Below are positions 24,744-34,151 of a stretch of 64,000 bases of DNA, one piece after another. How positions within the stretch are numbered: the first letter of the stretch is position 1; each line of letters starts with the position of its first letter. The DNA lies in contig JAIEPW010000013.1 of assembly GCA_019748195.1 (NCBI GenBank), positions 19,786-83,785 on the forward strand. The letters are read 5' to 3'. This stretch comes from Bryobacteraceae bacterium (GTDB lineage: Bacteria > Acidobacteriota > Terriglobia > Bryobacterales > Bryobacteraceae). The notes under the pieces are model-generated. The model had not been told where the DNA came from and did not search any database. It saw only the letters and a list, made by a program, of their open reading frames with translations. The translations under genes and the position numbers were made by a program.

Positions 24744-26540
24744 ATGAAGACCATCTTGCATAGCTGTTTGCTGGCCGCGGTCGCCGCGCTGTCCGCGTGG
24801 ACGCAGACGATCAACACGGTCGGAGGGAATTCGAGTTGGGGCGATATACAGAACATCGCGGTGGACGGGGCGGGCAATCTGTACGCCGCTGATGTGACCC
24901 GGGCTTCGGTTTACAAAGTAGACCGGCTGGGGGTGACCACCGTGGTCGCCGGTAACGGGACGCCGGGCTATTCGGGTGATGGCGCGCTGGCCACGGCGGC
25001 GCAGTTGCGGCTGCCCGCCGGTGTGGCAATCGGCCCTGACGGGAGCATTTACGTCGCCGACTACGGGAATGCACGAATTCGCCGAGTGGCTCCGAACGGC
25101 ATCATCACTACGTTCGCGGGGGCGGGCGTGGCGGGCTTCACCGGCGACGGCGGGCCGGCGACCGCGGCCCGCCTGAACCTGCCGCAAAGCGTAATTGTGG
25201 ATGCGGCGGGCAATGTGTACATCGCCGACGTGGGCAACTACAGGGTGCGAAGGGTGAACCCCGCGGGCGTGATTACCACCGTGGCCGGGTCCGGACGTCT
25301 TTGCACGCAGGCCTCCGGCGACGGCGGCCCAGCCACCTCGGCGGACAGTTGTCCGGTCTGGCTGGCGCTGGGTCCCGACGGCAGCCTTTATTTCACCGAT
25401 GACGGCGATCTGCGCTTTTTCGGGCACGCCCGTGTCCGCCGCGTTTCGCCTTCAGGCGTGATCACCACCGTGGCGGGCGGATCCGCGGTCGGCTTCAGCG
25501 GGGACGGCGGACCGGCCACCTCGGCGGTGTTTCGCGGAGTGGCGGGCGTCGGCGTGGATTCCGGCGGCAATGTCTTCATTTCGGATTACCTGAATGCGCG
25601 GATCCGCAAGGTGGACCCGAGCGGCATCGTCACCACGTACGCGGGAACCGGGACCAACGGCGCGGGCGGCGACGGCGGTCCGGCGGTGCGGGCGCAAGTG
25701 AATGGCCCGTGCGGTATTGTCATCGACCCCGAAGGCAATCTGTATTTCGCGGACCGTGTGAACGTGAAGATCCGCAAAATCTCGCCGCCGCCCGTTCCGG
25801 CCATCCGCACGGCCAACCCGGTGGTGACATCGTTCCTGGGAAACGCGGGGTTCTCCTCCAACACGTACCTGGAGATTTACGGGTCCAATTTCGCTTCCAC
25901 GCAACGGCTGTGGGCGGGGGCGGATTTCAACGGAGTGAACGCGCCGACTTCGCTGGATGGAATCAGCGTGCTGATCAACGGGCGGCCCGCGTACATCTAC
26001 TACATCAGCGCGAACCAGATCAATGTGAACACGCCGGAGGACACGGCCGCGGGCGCGGTTTCGATTCAAGTGCGGACGCCCCTGGGAAACAGCAACACGG
26101 TGACGGCGACGCGGAGCCGGCTTTCACCGACGCTGCAGAGCGTGCCGCAGTTCCTGATCAACGGCAAGCAATACGTGGTGGCTTTGACGCCCGATTTCTC
26201 GCGTTACATCGGCAATCCCGGGATGCTGGCGGGCGTCGCTTTTGTGGCGGCGAAACCGGGCGACACGATTTCGATCTACGCCTTGGGGTGCGGCCCCACG
26301 AATCCGCCGACGCAGGCGGGCGTCGTTGCCGCCCAGGCCTCCGCGATCTCCTCGCCGTTCCAGATCCGTATCGGCGGCGTGCCCGCGCCGGTGACGTTCG
26401 CCGGGATGGTGGCGCAGAGCATCGGTCTGTACCAGTTCAACGTGACGGTCCCGTTCGTCGCGCCGGGAGATCAGCCCATCGATCTGACGGTGGACGGCGT
26501 GCCGAATAATCAAAACCTGTTCATCGTGATCGGCCAGTAG
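24744..26540 (+). CDS. Secreted NHL-repeat propeller with Solibacter-type C-terminal domain
   Basis: A 598-residue protein with a signal peptide ending SAWTQ. Residues 25-355 hold six NHL blades, each about 55 residues with the hallmarks GDGGPA, NLYxAD, and ITTVAG, enough for one six-bladed beta propeller. Residues 370-598 match the pattern of the C-terminal domain called TIGR03437, typical of Solibacter (LEIYGSNF, VLINGRPAYIYYISANQINV, NVTVPFVAPGD). The role is unknown; NHL propellers bind proteins or glycans. Its 3' end overlaps the convergent GNAT gene by 20 bp. Confidence 0.85.
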   Translation: MKTILHSCLLAAVAALSAWTQTINTVGGNSSWGDIQNIAVDGAGNLYAADVTRASVYKVDRLGVTTVVAGNGTPGYSGDGALATAAQLRLPAGVAIGPDGSIYVADYGNARIRRVAPNGIITTFAGAGVAGFTGDGGPATAARLNLPQSVIVDAAGNVYIADVGNYRVRRVNPAGVITTVAGSGRLCTQASGDGGPATSADSCPVWLALGPDGSLYFTDDGDLRFFGHARVRRVSPSGVITTVAGGSAVGFSGDGGPATSAVFRGVAGVGVDSGGNVFISDYLNARIRKVDPSGIVTTYAGTGTNGAGGDGGPAVRAQVNGPCGIVIDPEGNLYFADRVNVKIRKISPPPVPAIRTANPVVTSFLGNAGFSSNTYLEIYGSNFASTQRLWAGADFNGVNAPTSLDGISVLINGRPAYIYYISANQINVNTPEDTAAGAVSIQVRTPLGNSNTVTATRSRLSPTLQSVPQFLINGKQYVVALTPDFSRYIGNPGMLAGVAFVAAKPGDTISIYALGCGPTNPPTQAGVVAAQASAISSPFQIRIGGVPAPVTFAGMVAQSIGLYQFNVTVPFVAPGDQPIDLTVDGVPNNQNLFIVIGQ

Positions 26541-27021
26541 CCGGGGCGCGGGTCCAGGTCTCGTACTCCGCCGCCAGCATCGAGAACAGCACCAGGTTGC
26601 GATAGCCGTCCTGCCGTAGCGCGGCTTCCCGGAGGATGCCCTCCTCCCGGAAGCCGAGGCCGCGGTACAAGTGAAGGGCGCGGGCGTTGTCGTCAAATGC
26701 GTCGAAGAAAAGGCGGTGCGCCTTCCGTTCCACGAAGGCGTATCGCAGCAATTCCTGGAACGCACGGCGCCCAAGCCCCTGTCCGGGGGCGGTGATCACC
26801 ACGCGCTTCAATTCCAACGCATGGTGGGGCGATTGCAACCCGAGGAAGATGGCGTAACCCTGGCAGTCGCCGATCACGAAGTAGGCGGCATCGGGACTGG
26901 ACATTGCCGCGAGGTGCTCCTCGCGCGAGTTTGCGGACACGAAGCCCGCCTTGCTCGCCGCAGCTTCGGCCGCGAGCAGGAAGCCGAGATCCTCCGCGTT
27001 CGCCGGGCGCAGCAGTGTCAT
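26521..27021 (-). CDS. GNAT-family N-acetyltransferase
   Basis: A 166-residue cytosolic protein with the GNAT fold: acetyl-CoA pyrophosphate loop GQGLGRRAFQELLR, the following strand KAHRLFFDAFDDNARALHLYRGLGF, and a RimJ/RimL-like end (EGILREAALRQDGYRNLVLFSML). Its substrate is unknown. The ATG overlaps the stop of the pseudo-receiver gene (ATGA), so both are translated from one mRNA. Confidence 0.82.
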   Translation of the reverse strand: MTLLRPANAEDLGFLLAAEAAASKAGFVSANSREEHLAAMSSPDAAYFVIGDCQGYAIFLGLQSPHHALELKRVVITAPGQGLGRRAFQELLRYAFVERKAHRLFFDAFDDNARALHLYRGLGFREEGILREAALRQDGYRNLVLFSMLAAEYETWTRAPATGRSR

Positions 27022-27851
27022 TGGTCGAGGTACTTGATCAGCACCACTTCATTGCCGGCTTCGTTGTAGATTACTTCATCCATCAACTGCCGGGCCAGCA
27101 GGATGCCGAAGCCGCCGGGGCGCATGCCCTTGCTCTCGCGCGCCTCCATATGGACAACGGGATCCTCCAGAGTCGCGGCGTGTTCAGTGGCGCCGGGAGC
27201 GAATCCGGAGCCTGGATCGCGCAAGTGGTACACCAGCGCGCGCCGGGTGCAGACGGCGTTAATCTCAACGAACTTGGAAGGGTCGAACCCCCCGCCGTGC
27301 TCCATGGCGTTGATCAGGATCTCGCGGAAGGCCATGGCGATGGGGGTTTTCACTTCGTCCGGCAGGCCGGTGCGGAGTTCGTGCATGAACTGGATGACGC
27401 GCTCGGCGGTTTCCAGCCGGCAGGCAACACGCAGCGCGATCCAGTCGGGACGCGCCGACATTACTTGAATCCCGTCGTCCCAGGCAGGACCGTCGAACGT
27501 GCGGCAGATCAGGTCACGCACTTCGATGGGGTCGAAAGGGCGCGAAAACACGGCGTAGACATGCTCCCGCATCGCCGCGATGATGCCATCCGCGGCCTCC
27601 GAAGGCGTGAACACCACTACTCGAACCCGCGGGTTGATGGCGCGAATGTCGCGAAGCAGCGCGAGATCCTGCTCCAGATCGCTCTCGGCGCCGGTGAGAA
27701 TCAGATCGAAGGACTTCTCCTTCAGTTTTGGGAGCAGCTCGGAAGTGGACGGAACGGTTTCGATCTCGCAGTGCAGGCTGGGCAGCGTCTCGCCGATCAG
27801 GCTAAGCATATCCGGATGATCGGCGACGGCAAGGATCCGACGGGTAGCCAC
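27018..27851 (-). CDS. Pseudo-receiver domain fused to a serine-kinase/anti-sigma type ATPase domain
   Basis: About 277 residues from the GTG at 27851; the frame is open to 28037 but would run over the divergent DinB gene. Residues 4-118 have a receiver fold, but the phosphoacceptor Asp is replaced by Gly54 (FDLILTGAES) and the conserved Lys by Arg104 (SRPF), while Thr82 remains. The second half is an HATPase domain of the RsbW/SpoIIAB type, with an N-box FREILINAMEHGGG, DPGSGF and GGFGILLARQLMDEV. Such proteins bind partners by phosphorylation or partner switching. It is co-translated with the GNAT gene. Confidence 0.75.
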   Translation of the reverse strand: MATRRILAVADHPDMLSLIGETLPSLHCEIETVPSTSELLPKLKEKSFDLILTGAESDLEQDLALLRDIRAINPRVRVVVFTPSEAADGIIAAMREHVYAVFSRPFDPIEVRDLICRTFDGPAWDDGIQVMSARPDWIALRVACRLETAERVIQFMHELRTGLPDEVKTPIAMAFREILINAMEHGGGFDPSKFVEINAVCTRRALVYHLRDPGSGFAPGATEHAATLEDPVVHMEARESKGMRPGGFGILLARQLMDEVIYNEAGNEVVLIKYLDQ

Positions 27852-27976
27852 GCTTGATTTTGCCAGAAAACCAAGTTGCGTTTGGCCCTGCGTTGGGGAG
27901 GATCCACCACTCGAAGGTGGGGCTTCGTCCCGAGTCTCTGCCCTGGGAGCGCGGGGCGGCGCTATCCTCGGATGCA

Positions 27977-28558
27977 ATGCGCACACTCGCCTCTTTGTTC
28001 CTTGTTTTACCGCTGTTCGCGGATACGCCTCTGACAACGCAGGAGCGCGCCCGCCTGGTCTCGCACCTGGAGATGACCGAGCAGTGGATTGCCGACGAAG
28101 TGAAGTCGCTGTCCGACAAGCAGTTAAAGTGGAGAGCGTCGGACGAATCGTGGAGCGTGCTGGATGTGATCGAGCATCTGGCGGTGGCCGAGCCGCAGTA
28201 CTGGGCGCAATTCCAGGATTCGATGAAGAAGCCGGTGACGGACTTCAAGGCGCCTCGAACTCTCGACGCCGACATGCTCTGGTACGGCATCGACCGCACC
28301 CGCCGGAACAAGACCGGGGAAGCACGCACCGCCAAGGGCCGCTACACGGATCTGGCGACCCCACTGGGTGAGTTCCGCAAGCTGCGAGCCCAGATGCTCG
28401 ACACGGCGAAGAACTCGCAGGAAGACATGCGCGGGCGGCGCTTCCTCGACTCCGGACAGGACTGCTACCAATGGTTCGTGATGATCACATCCCATTCCAT
28501 GCGGCACATCCTGCAGATCCGCGAGATCAAGCAGAGTCCGAACTTCCCGAAGGGCTGA
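27977..28558 (+). CDS. Secreted DinB-superfamily protein
   Basis: A 193-residue protein with a signal peptide (first 15 residues, ending LPLFA) and a DinB/YfiT four-helix bundle. The likely metal ligands are the His of DVIEHLA in helix two and the two His of the SHSMRH motif in the last helix. The family includes thiol-dependent transferases (bacillithiol or mycothiol S-transferases), but a secreted form is less usual and its reaction is unknown. The start at 27977 is chosen because the signal peptide begins there. Confidence 0.78.
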   Translation: MRTLASLFLVLPLFADTPLTTQERARLVSHLEMTEQWIADEVKSLSDKQLKWRASDESWSVLDVIEHLAVAEPQYWAQFQDSMKKPVTDFKAPRTLDADMLWYGIDRTRRNKTGEARTAKGRYTDLATPLGEFRKLRAQMLDTAKNSQEDMRGRRFLDSGQDCYQWFVMITSHSMRHILQIREIKQSPNFPKG

Positions 28559-28596
28559 GTCGTACTGCCGGCGGGACGCCGTCCGATAATGTAGGG

Positions 28597-29535
28597 ATGG
28601 CCCAATCGAACCTTCGCGCCGCCGTGGTCCAGGCCGCGCCGGTTTCCTTCGATCTCCCGCGCAGCGTGGAACGGGTTCGCCATTGGGCGGCCGCCGCGGG
28701 GCGCGAGAAGGCGAAGCTGGCCGTGTTTCCGGAGGCCTTCCTGAGCGCGTATCCGCGGGGCCAACGGTTCGGCGCCGTGGTGGGCAACCGCACCGACGAG
28801 GGCCGCGAGTGGTTCCGCCGCTATTGGGAAAGCGCCGTGGATGTTCCCGGTCCGGTGGTGGACACGCTGGGCGCCATAGCCTTGGAGAACTCGCTGTTTC
28901 TGGTAATCGGCGTGATTGAACGCGAGGGCGGAACGCTGTACTGCACGGTGCTGTTCCTTGCTCCCGACGGCTCGTTCCTGGGCAAGCATCGGAAGGTGAT
29001 GCCGACGGCGATGGAGCGCCTCTGCTGGGGCTACGGTGACGGGTCCACGCTGAACGTGTTCGATACCGAATACGGCAGGCTGGGCGCGGTGATCTGCTGG
29101 GAGAACTACATGCCTTTATTGCGGACGGCTATGTACGCCAAGGGGATCGCTCTGTATTGCGCCCCCACTGCCGATCATCGCGATGTGTGGGCCGCCTCCA
29201 TGCGTCACATCGCCGTGGAGGGACGCTGCTTCGTGTTGTCCGCCAACCAGTTCACGACGCGCGCCGATTACCCGGCTGATTACCCGGCTGAGGAGAAAGA
29301 CTGCCAGTGCCGCGGAGGCAGCATGATTGTGGATCCCTTCGGGAAAGTGCTGGCTGGACCCCACTACGAAGGAGAAGCTCTGCTGACGGCCGATCTCGAC
29401 TTGCGCCAGATTCCACGGGGCAAGTTTGACTTCGACGCCGTGGGCCACTATGCGCGACCCGACATCTTTCGCATGGAAGTGGATGAAAGCGAACGGACCG
29501 CCGTGCGGCGAAGGGGCGCGGCCGGGGCGCCCTAG
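28597..29535 (+). CDS. Nitrilase
   Basis: A 312-residue cytosolic protein with the complete Glu46-Lys133-Cys167 triad of the nitrilase superfamily: FPEAFLSAYP, GKHRKVMPT, and VICWENYMPLLR. The ICWEN signature and the overall length point to branch 1 nitrilases, which hydrolyse nitriles directly to acids and ammonia, rather than amidases. The DYPADYPA stretch near residues 225-232 is a usual part of this group. The substrate (aliphatic, arylaceto or aromatic nitrile) cannot be decided from sequence. The start at 28597 is 38 bp after the DinB stop. Confidence 0.88.
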   Translation: MAQSNLRAAVVQAAPVSFDLPRSVERVRHWAAAAGREKAKLAVFPEAFLSAYPRGQRFGAVVGNRTDEGREWFRRYWESAVDVPGPVVDTLGAIALENSLFLVIGVIEREGGTLYCTVLFLAPDGSFLGKHRKVMPTAMERLCWGYGDGSTLNVFDTEYGRLGAVICWENYMPLLRTAMYAKGIALYCAPTADHRDVWAASMRHIAVEGRCFVLSANQFTTRADYPADYPAEEKDCQCRGGSMIVDPFGKVLAGPHYEGEALLTADLDLRQIPRGKFDFDAVGHYARPDIFRMEVDESERTAVRRRGAAGAP

Positions 29536-29547
29536 ATCCGGGCGGCT

Positions 29548-31707
29548 TTATCTGCGGAACGTCCAGCGAAGCTTTACGGCGATCAGCTCGGTTTCCGGAA
29601 TCAGGCCAAGTTCGCCGGGGCTAAGCAGGAGCCGTTTCCAGCCCCGGTTCCAGACGATGAACAGATCGTTCCCCGGCTGGATGGTCCAGCGCAGCCTGGT
29701 GTTGGTTCCGAAGTTATTTGACTCGTTGTCGAACTGGACGAAGCTGGTGAGCACCAGGTTCGGGTTCCAGGCAAGAGCGAAATCGGCCTGCCAGAGCCTC
29801 TGCACGAAATTGCCTTGCCGCAGCTTGCCGAAGTTGTTGCGGGCGGTAAGCCCGATGAGCCACCGTCCGCCCGGTGAGGTCCAATTCACGTAGTCGCGCC
29901 ATTCGGTCAGAGTACCGTTGTAAAAGGTTCCGAACCAGGTGGTGTTCCCGAAGCGGACGCGCCGGTGGCGGCTGGTCTCGGCTTCCAGCCTCCAGCGTTG
30001 AAACGAGTACTCGCCGACCGGCAGGACGACGCCGGAAGTCACCTCGAAGGGCACGGGAAGGAACTCGTATTGCGGCGCCCAGTTGAACTCGAAGCGATCG
30101 CCGCGCTGCGTCTGGATGTTGATGGGCGCCATGAAATAACGAAAGCTTTCCAGCACGCCGCGGTGATTCCAGACGAAGGTAAATTGGTTCTCGAAGAACT
30201 CCTGGCGGATCCAGCCCAGTGGTCCGTCCTCCCGCGGCCGCGGCCGCCAGTCGCAGCCGAAGTTGGTGCGGCGGACCGCCGGGCGCGGCAGGAAACCGAG
30301 CGCCGGCCGCAGGGCCTCGCCGAAAACCTGGAACTGCGCCTGGCAATCCCACCGGTCGTTCGGATAATCGATTTTGGCCCCATAACCGATTGGGCTTCCG
30401 GCAGGCATGTCCCCCGCGGTCCCCGCGACCCATCCGCCGATCAGGAAGTTTTTGTTGCCGCGGAAGCGGGAGGTTCTCCACACCGCGTCCGCGCCGGCAA
30501 GAGTACTGCGCCCGCGGCCGGAGGGATTGCCGTTGGTGAGGATGCCCCCGACGCGAAAGCGATCGGTGAGGTCATAAGATATGCGCGAAGCCAGCAGATT
30601 GGTGCCGGGGGCGAAACGGCTGTCGCGGGTCTGGACATCCAGAAACGCGATGTTCCAGCGCCCGGCGCGGCCGTTGAGCTTCACTCCGGCATCGATCGGC
30701 GCGGGCTCCCCTCCGAACAGGCCGACGCGGCGGCTGAAGAACGGGATGAAGTTGGTCCCCAACCCCAGGCCAAACTCGTACTGGTTGGCGCCTTCCAGGA
30801 AGAACGCGCGCCGCTCCGGGAAGAACAAAGGGAATCGCGTGGTATTGAGCTGCCGTGAATCCACCTCCGTCTCGGCGAAGTCGGTGTTCACGGTGAGCAC
30901 GGCGGCGAGCTGGGGCGTGATGCGGTAGGTCATGTCCACGCCGGGCTGCAACCGCCACGCCCGCGGACCGGTCCCGAACGAACCGAGAACGCGGCCGACC
31001 AGGTAAGGGCTTACTTCCAGACCCCAACCTTGCCGGAGCGCCTCCACGTTGGTCAGGTAGCCGGCGCGGCTGAGGTCGACGAGGAACGAATCGAGCGTGG
31101 GGGACGACCAGCGCAGCCGCAGTTGCTCACGAGCGACGTATCGCTCGACGTTCCAGCCCCAGCGCGACAAACCGGGGGTGAAGTTGAGGGTCTTGGCGGG
31201 AATTACCAGCTCGGCGGTCCAGCCGGTCCCGGTTCGCGCGGTGCGGGCGTCCCAGATTCCGTCCCAATCCAACGAAGGCCGCTCCGGGTTCGCGATCAGG
31301 CCGTCGACTCTGGCGCCCGCCGCATTGATGGCGAAGTAGTAGCCCGTTCGGCGGTCGCCGTAGGTATCCAGCGCGAAAGCCAGGTGATCGTCGCCGTTCA
31401 GCTCTCCATCCCGCTGCTGCGTGTGAATGGCGACGCGCGCGGGCTGCGGATCCTCGCATTCGACGCCGACGTACAGGTAATCGCGCGTAACCAGAACGCG
31501 AATACGTGTCTTGTATTGAGTCGGCTCGCCCGGGCGGGGCGATTGCTGAACAAGTTCCGCCACTTGGGCGGTTTGCCAAAAGGCCTCATCCAGGCGGCCG
31601 TCGAGCTTCAACGCTCCCGCTGGGGGAGAGGCGGGCAGCTCCGGGCGCGCCGGTTCCTGGGCGGCCAGCGGGAGAAACGCCAACAGAAGCGCGGGGGCGG
31701 GCTTCAA
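29548..31707 (-). CDS. Secreted DUF5916 protein with N-terminal carbohydrate-binding-like domain
   Basis: A 719-residue protein with a signal peptide (first 16 residues after the TTG start). Residues 25-215 resemble a CBM9/DOMON-like beta sandwich (LDGRLDEAFWQTA, YLYVGVECED), and residues 225-719 match DUF5916 with repeated beta strands (VNTDFAETEVDSRQLN, LFFPERRAFFLEGAN), an outer-membrane-barrel-like pattern. The TTG at 31707 overlaps the stop of the upstream CoA-transferase gene (TTGA); no ATG or GTG gives a sensible signal peptide. The function of DUF5916 is not known. Convergent with the nitrilase gene, 12 bp apart. Confidence 0.8.
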   Translation of the reverse strand: MKPAPALLLAFLPLAAQEPARPELPASPPAGALKLDGRLDEAFWQTAQVAELVQQSPRPGEPTQYKTRIRVLVTRDYLYVGVECEDPQPARVAIHTQQRDGELNGDDHLAFALDTYGDRRTGYYFAINAAGARVDGLIANPERPSLDWDGIWDARTARTGTGWTAELVIPAKTLNFTPGLSRWGWNVERYVAREQLRLRWSSPTLDSFLVDLSRAGYLTNVEALRQGWGLEVSPYLVGRVLGSFGTGPRAWRLQPGVDMTYRITPQLAAVLTVNTDFAETEVDSRQLNTTRFPLFFPERRAFFLEGANQYEFGLGLGTNFIPFFSRRVGLFGGEPAPIDAGVKLNGRAGRWNIAFLDVQTRDSRFAPGTNLLASRISYDLTDRFRVGGILTNGNPSGRGRSTLAGADAVWRTSRFRGNKNFLIGGWVAGTAGDMPAGSPIGYGAKIDYPNDRWDCQAQFQVFGEALRPALGFLPRPAVRRTNFGCDWRPRPREDGPLGWIRQEFFENQFTFVWNHRGVLESFRYFMAPINIQTQRGDRFEFNWAPQYEFLPVPFEVTSGVVLPVGEYSFQRWRLEAETSRHRRVRFGNTTWFGTFYNGTLTEWRDYVNWTSPGGRWLIGLTARNNFGKLRQGNFVQRLWQADFALAWNPNLVLTSFVQFDNESNNFGTNTRLRWTIQPGNDLFIVWNRGWKRLLLSPGELGLIPETELIAVKLRWTFRR

Positions 31708-33032
31708 ATCAAGTACAACTTTCTGGCCGCCTTGCGAAGCTCGTCGCGGAAATCCGGATGGGCGATCGCGATCAGCGCCAGCGCCCGCTCGCTTGAGGAT
31801 TTCCCCTTCAACTGCGCCACTCCGAACTCCGTAACGACGCAATTGGTGTCGATTCGGGTATCGGTAATCGGACCCTGCAGGTTGGGAACGATCCGCGAAA
31901 TCGTGCCCTTGGCGGCGGTCGCCGGCAGCGCGATAATGGAACGGCCACCGGCGGACTGGTATGCGCCGCGAACGAAGGCAAGCTGGCCTCCCGTACCAGT
32001 GAATTGGTGCCCGTTCAGCCATTCCGCGTTTACCTGTCCGTAGAGATCCACCTGCAGGGCGGCGTTGATAGAGAACATGTTGGCGTTCTGCGCGATCACC
32101 GCCGGGTTCACCACGTAATCCACTGGATGGCTCTCAAACAGCAGACTGTTGTCGATTGCGTCGTAGAGGTCGCGGTTACCGATGGTGAAGGTGAACACCG
32201 CCTGCCGGGGATGTAGAGACTTGCGGCGGCCGTTGGCGACGCCCCGGCGGATCAGGTCCAGCATGCCGCGGGTCAGCACTTCCGTGTGAATGCCGAGATC
32301 CTGGTGGCCGCGCAGGTAAGCGCAGACCGCGTTGGGGATCGCTCCCACGCCCATCTGGATGGTGGCTCCGTGGGGAACCATCTCCGCGACGATGCCTCCG
32401 ATGGTTTCGGCTTCCGGGTCGTTGGGCGCAGCGGGCGCTTCGAGCAGCGGCATGTCGTTCTCCACGATGGCGTCGACCTCGGAGACGTGCAGCGCCGAAT
32501 CGCCGAGTACTCGAGGCATGTGGCGGTTCACCTCGACGATCACGCGATCAGAACATCGCGAGGCGCCGTTGCCGTAATCGTTGTTCGTGCCGAACGTGAA
32601 ATTGCCATCCTTATCCATCGGCGATACGGTGAGCAGCGTGGCGTTAACGTGAATTTCCTCGCGAAAGAAGCGGGGGAGCTCCGGGAAGGAGTTGGGGACG
32701 AACTGCACTACTTTGCGCTCGTCCTCCAGGCCGCGCTGGATCAGCTTGCGCTCAGTCTCGCGCATGAACAAGCAGTATGGCGTCAGGCGATCCATCAGCT
32801 CGTAACGAAGCACGGTTTCCGCGGCGTAGCGCTCCGAGTGGAGATAGTACAGGCGCAGGCCGGTGAGCTCCCGGGCTTCGAGACGCCGCGCGAGCGCGGC
32901 CAGCAGGGCGGGCGGTTCGGCCATCGCCATGCCCTTCACCAGGACATCGCCGGTTTTCAGCGACGCGACGGCATCGTCGGCCGTGCGCAGCTTCGAGTGG
33001 TATTCCGCAGTGTGATCCATCCGGATCTTCAT
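31704..33032 (-). CDS. Acetyl-CoA hydrolase/4-hydroxybutyrate CoA-transferase family protein
   Basis: A 442-residue cytosolic protein of the Cat1/AbfT group (CoA-transferase family I type). Landmarks are GVGAIPNAVCAYL, LGIHTEVLTRG (whose Glu is probably the residue that forms the CoA thioester), the GTGGQLAFVRGAYQSAGGRSIIAL stretch split around residues 350-373, and VVTEFGVAQLKGKS. It is predicted to move CoA between small acids. An M1/M5 choice exists for the start. Its last four bases overlap the DUF5916 start. Confidence 0.85.
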   Translation of the reverse strand: MKIRMDHTAEYHSKLRTADDAVASLKTGDVLVKGMAMAEPPALLAALARRLEARELTGLRLYYLHSERYAAETVLRYELMDRLTPYCLFMRETERKLIQRGLEDERKVVQFVPNSFPELPRFFREEIHVNATLLTVSPMDKDGNFTFGTNNDYGNGASRCSDRVIVEVNRHMPRVLGDSALHVSEVDAIVENDMPLLEAPAAPNDPEAETIGGIVAEMVPHGATIQMGVGAIPNAVCAYLRGHQDLGIHTEVLTRGMLDLIRRGVANGRRKSLHPRQAVFTFTIGNRDLYDAIDNSLLFESHPVDYVVNPAVIAQNANMFSINAALQVDLYGQVNAEWLNGHQFTGTGGQLAFVRGAYQSAGGRSIIALPATAAKGTISRIVPNLQGPITDTRIDTNCVVTEFGVAQLKGKSSSERALALIAIAHPDFRDELRKAARKLYLI

Positions 33033-33033
33033 T

Positions 33034-33047
33034 GTATGAAGTCATAC
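33034..33047. promoter_or_regulatory. Inverted repeat just upstream of the CoA-transferase start
   Basis: GTATGA-AG-TCATAC is a perfect 6-bp dyad starting 1 bp upstream of the CoA-transferase ATG in the 74-bp divergent spacer to galT. It could be an operator or an RNA hairpin covering the start site. Confidence 0.3.
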
Positions 33048-33106
33048 GGGTGCGGCACCTGGAAACGGTCCGCCGCCGCGAAGCCTCTAGCGGGTAGCAT
33101 TCCAAC

Positions 33107-34120
33107 ATGTCCCTTTTCACCGAACCCCACCGGCGATACAATCCGCTGAACGGCGAGTGGGTGCTGGTATCGCCCCACCGCACCCAGCGTCCGTGGCAAG
33201 GCCAAGTGGAGAAAACGCAGCAGGCCGCGGGCGTGAGCTACGATCCGGCATGCTACCTTTGTCCAGGGAATGCGCGCGCCGGGGGCCGCCGAAATCCGGA
33301 TTACACTTCCACCTTTACGTTCGACAACGACTTCCCCGCGCTGAAGATGGACATTCCTCCAGAGGAGCATCTGCATCGGGACCTTCTGACCGCGCGGGCG
33401 GAGCGGGGCGTCTGCCGAGTCGTGTGCTTTCATCCGGACCATTCGCTCTCGGTCAGCCGGATGAGCACGGATCAAATCGCGGCGGTGGTGCGCGTCTGGC
33501 GCGATGAGTACCAGGAACTCGGCCGTAACCAGGACATCCGGTCGGTGCAGATCTTCGAGAATCGCGGCGAGATGATGGGCGCCAGCAATCCCCACCCGCA
33601 CTGCCAAATCTGGGCCACGGAAAGCGTCCCGGGCGCGCTGCTGAAGGAAAGCACGCTGCAACGCCAGTACTTCCAGGAGCGCGATTCGCTGCTGTTGCGG
33701 GATTACCTGGACGTTGAAATGCAGTCTCGCGAGCGGCTGATCTTCCATAACCAGGAGTTCGCGGTGCTGGCGCCGTTCTGGGCGGTGTGGCCGTTTGAGA
33801 CGATGATCCTGCCCTTCCGTCCGGCGCCGTCCCTGCTGGAGATGGACGAAGGGCAGCACATCGCGCTCGCGGAGAGTCTTCGCGAAATCACCGCCCGCTA
33901 CGACCGCGTGTTCGAAGCGCCTTTCCCCTACAGCATGGGTTTCCACCAGCGGCCCACCGATTCGAGCGAATATCCGTTCTTCTGTTTCCACGCGCACTTC
34001 TATCCTCCGCTGCTGCGGTCGGCGACGGTTCGCAAGTTCATGGTCGGCTTTGAGCTTCTGGGAGACGCGCAGCGGGACATCACGCCGGAAGCCGCCGCGC
34101 AGCGACTGCGGGAAGTCTGA
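33107..34120 (+). CDS. galT: Galactose-1-phosphate uridylyltransferase
   Basis: A 337-residue enzyme of the Leloir pathway that swaps UMP between glucose-1-phosphate and galactose-1-phosphate. The active site is plain: NPHPHCQ with the nucleophile His165 of the H-P-H motif. The N-terminal zinc or structural site C49-x2-C52 (CYLCPG) and the [12 protein letters not shown] stretch near the C terminus, with further conserved His, also match class I GalT. No galK or galE is present in this window. Confidence 0.95.
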   Translation: MSLFTEPHRRYNPLNGEWVLVSPHRTQRPWQGQVEKTQQAAGVSYDPACYLCPGNARAGGRRNPDYTSTFTFDNDFPALKMDIPPEEHLHRDLLTARAERGVCRVVCFHPDHSLSVSRMSTDQIAAVVRVWRDEYQELGRNQDIRSVQIFENRGEMMGASNPHPHCQIWATESVPGALLKESTLQRQYFQERDSLLLRDYLDVEMQSRERLIFHNQEFAVLAPFWAVWPFETMILPFRPAPSLLEMDEGQHIALAESLREITARYDRVFEAPFPYSMGFHQRPTDSSEYPFFCFHAHFYPPLLRSATVRKFMVGFELLGDAQRDITPEAAAQRLREV

Positions 34121-34151
34121 AGCGCTCGGCCGCTGTGCCACAATCATCTTC

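Noticed and set aside
29268..29291. 12-bp direct duplication in the nitrilase gene
   Set aside because: It encodes DYPADYPA, a stretch usual in this nitrilase group, so it is conserved sequence rather than a recent repeat.
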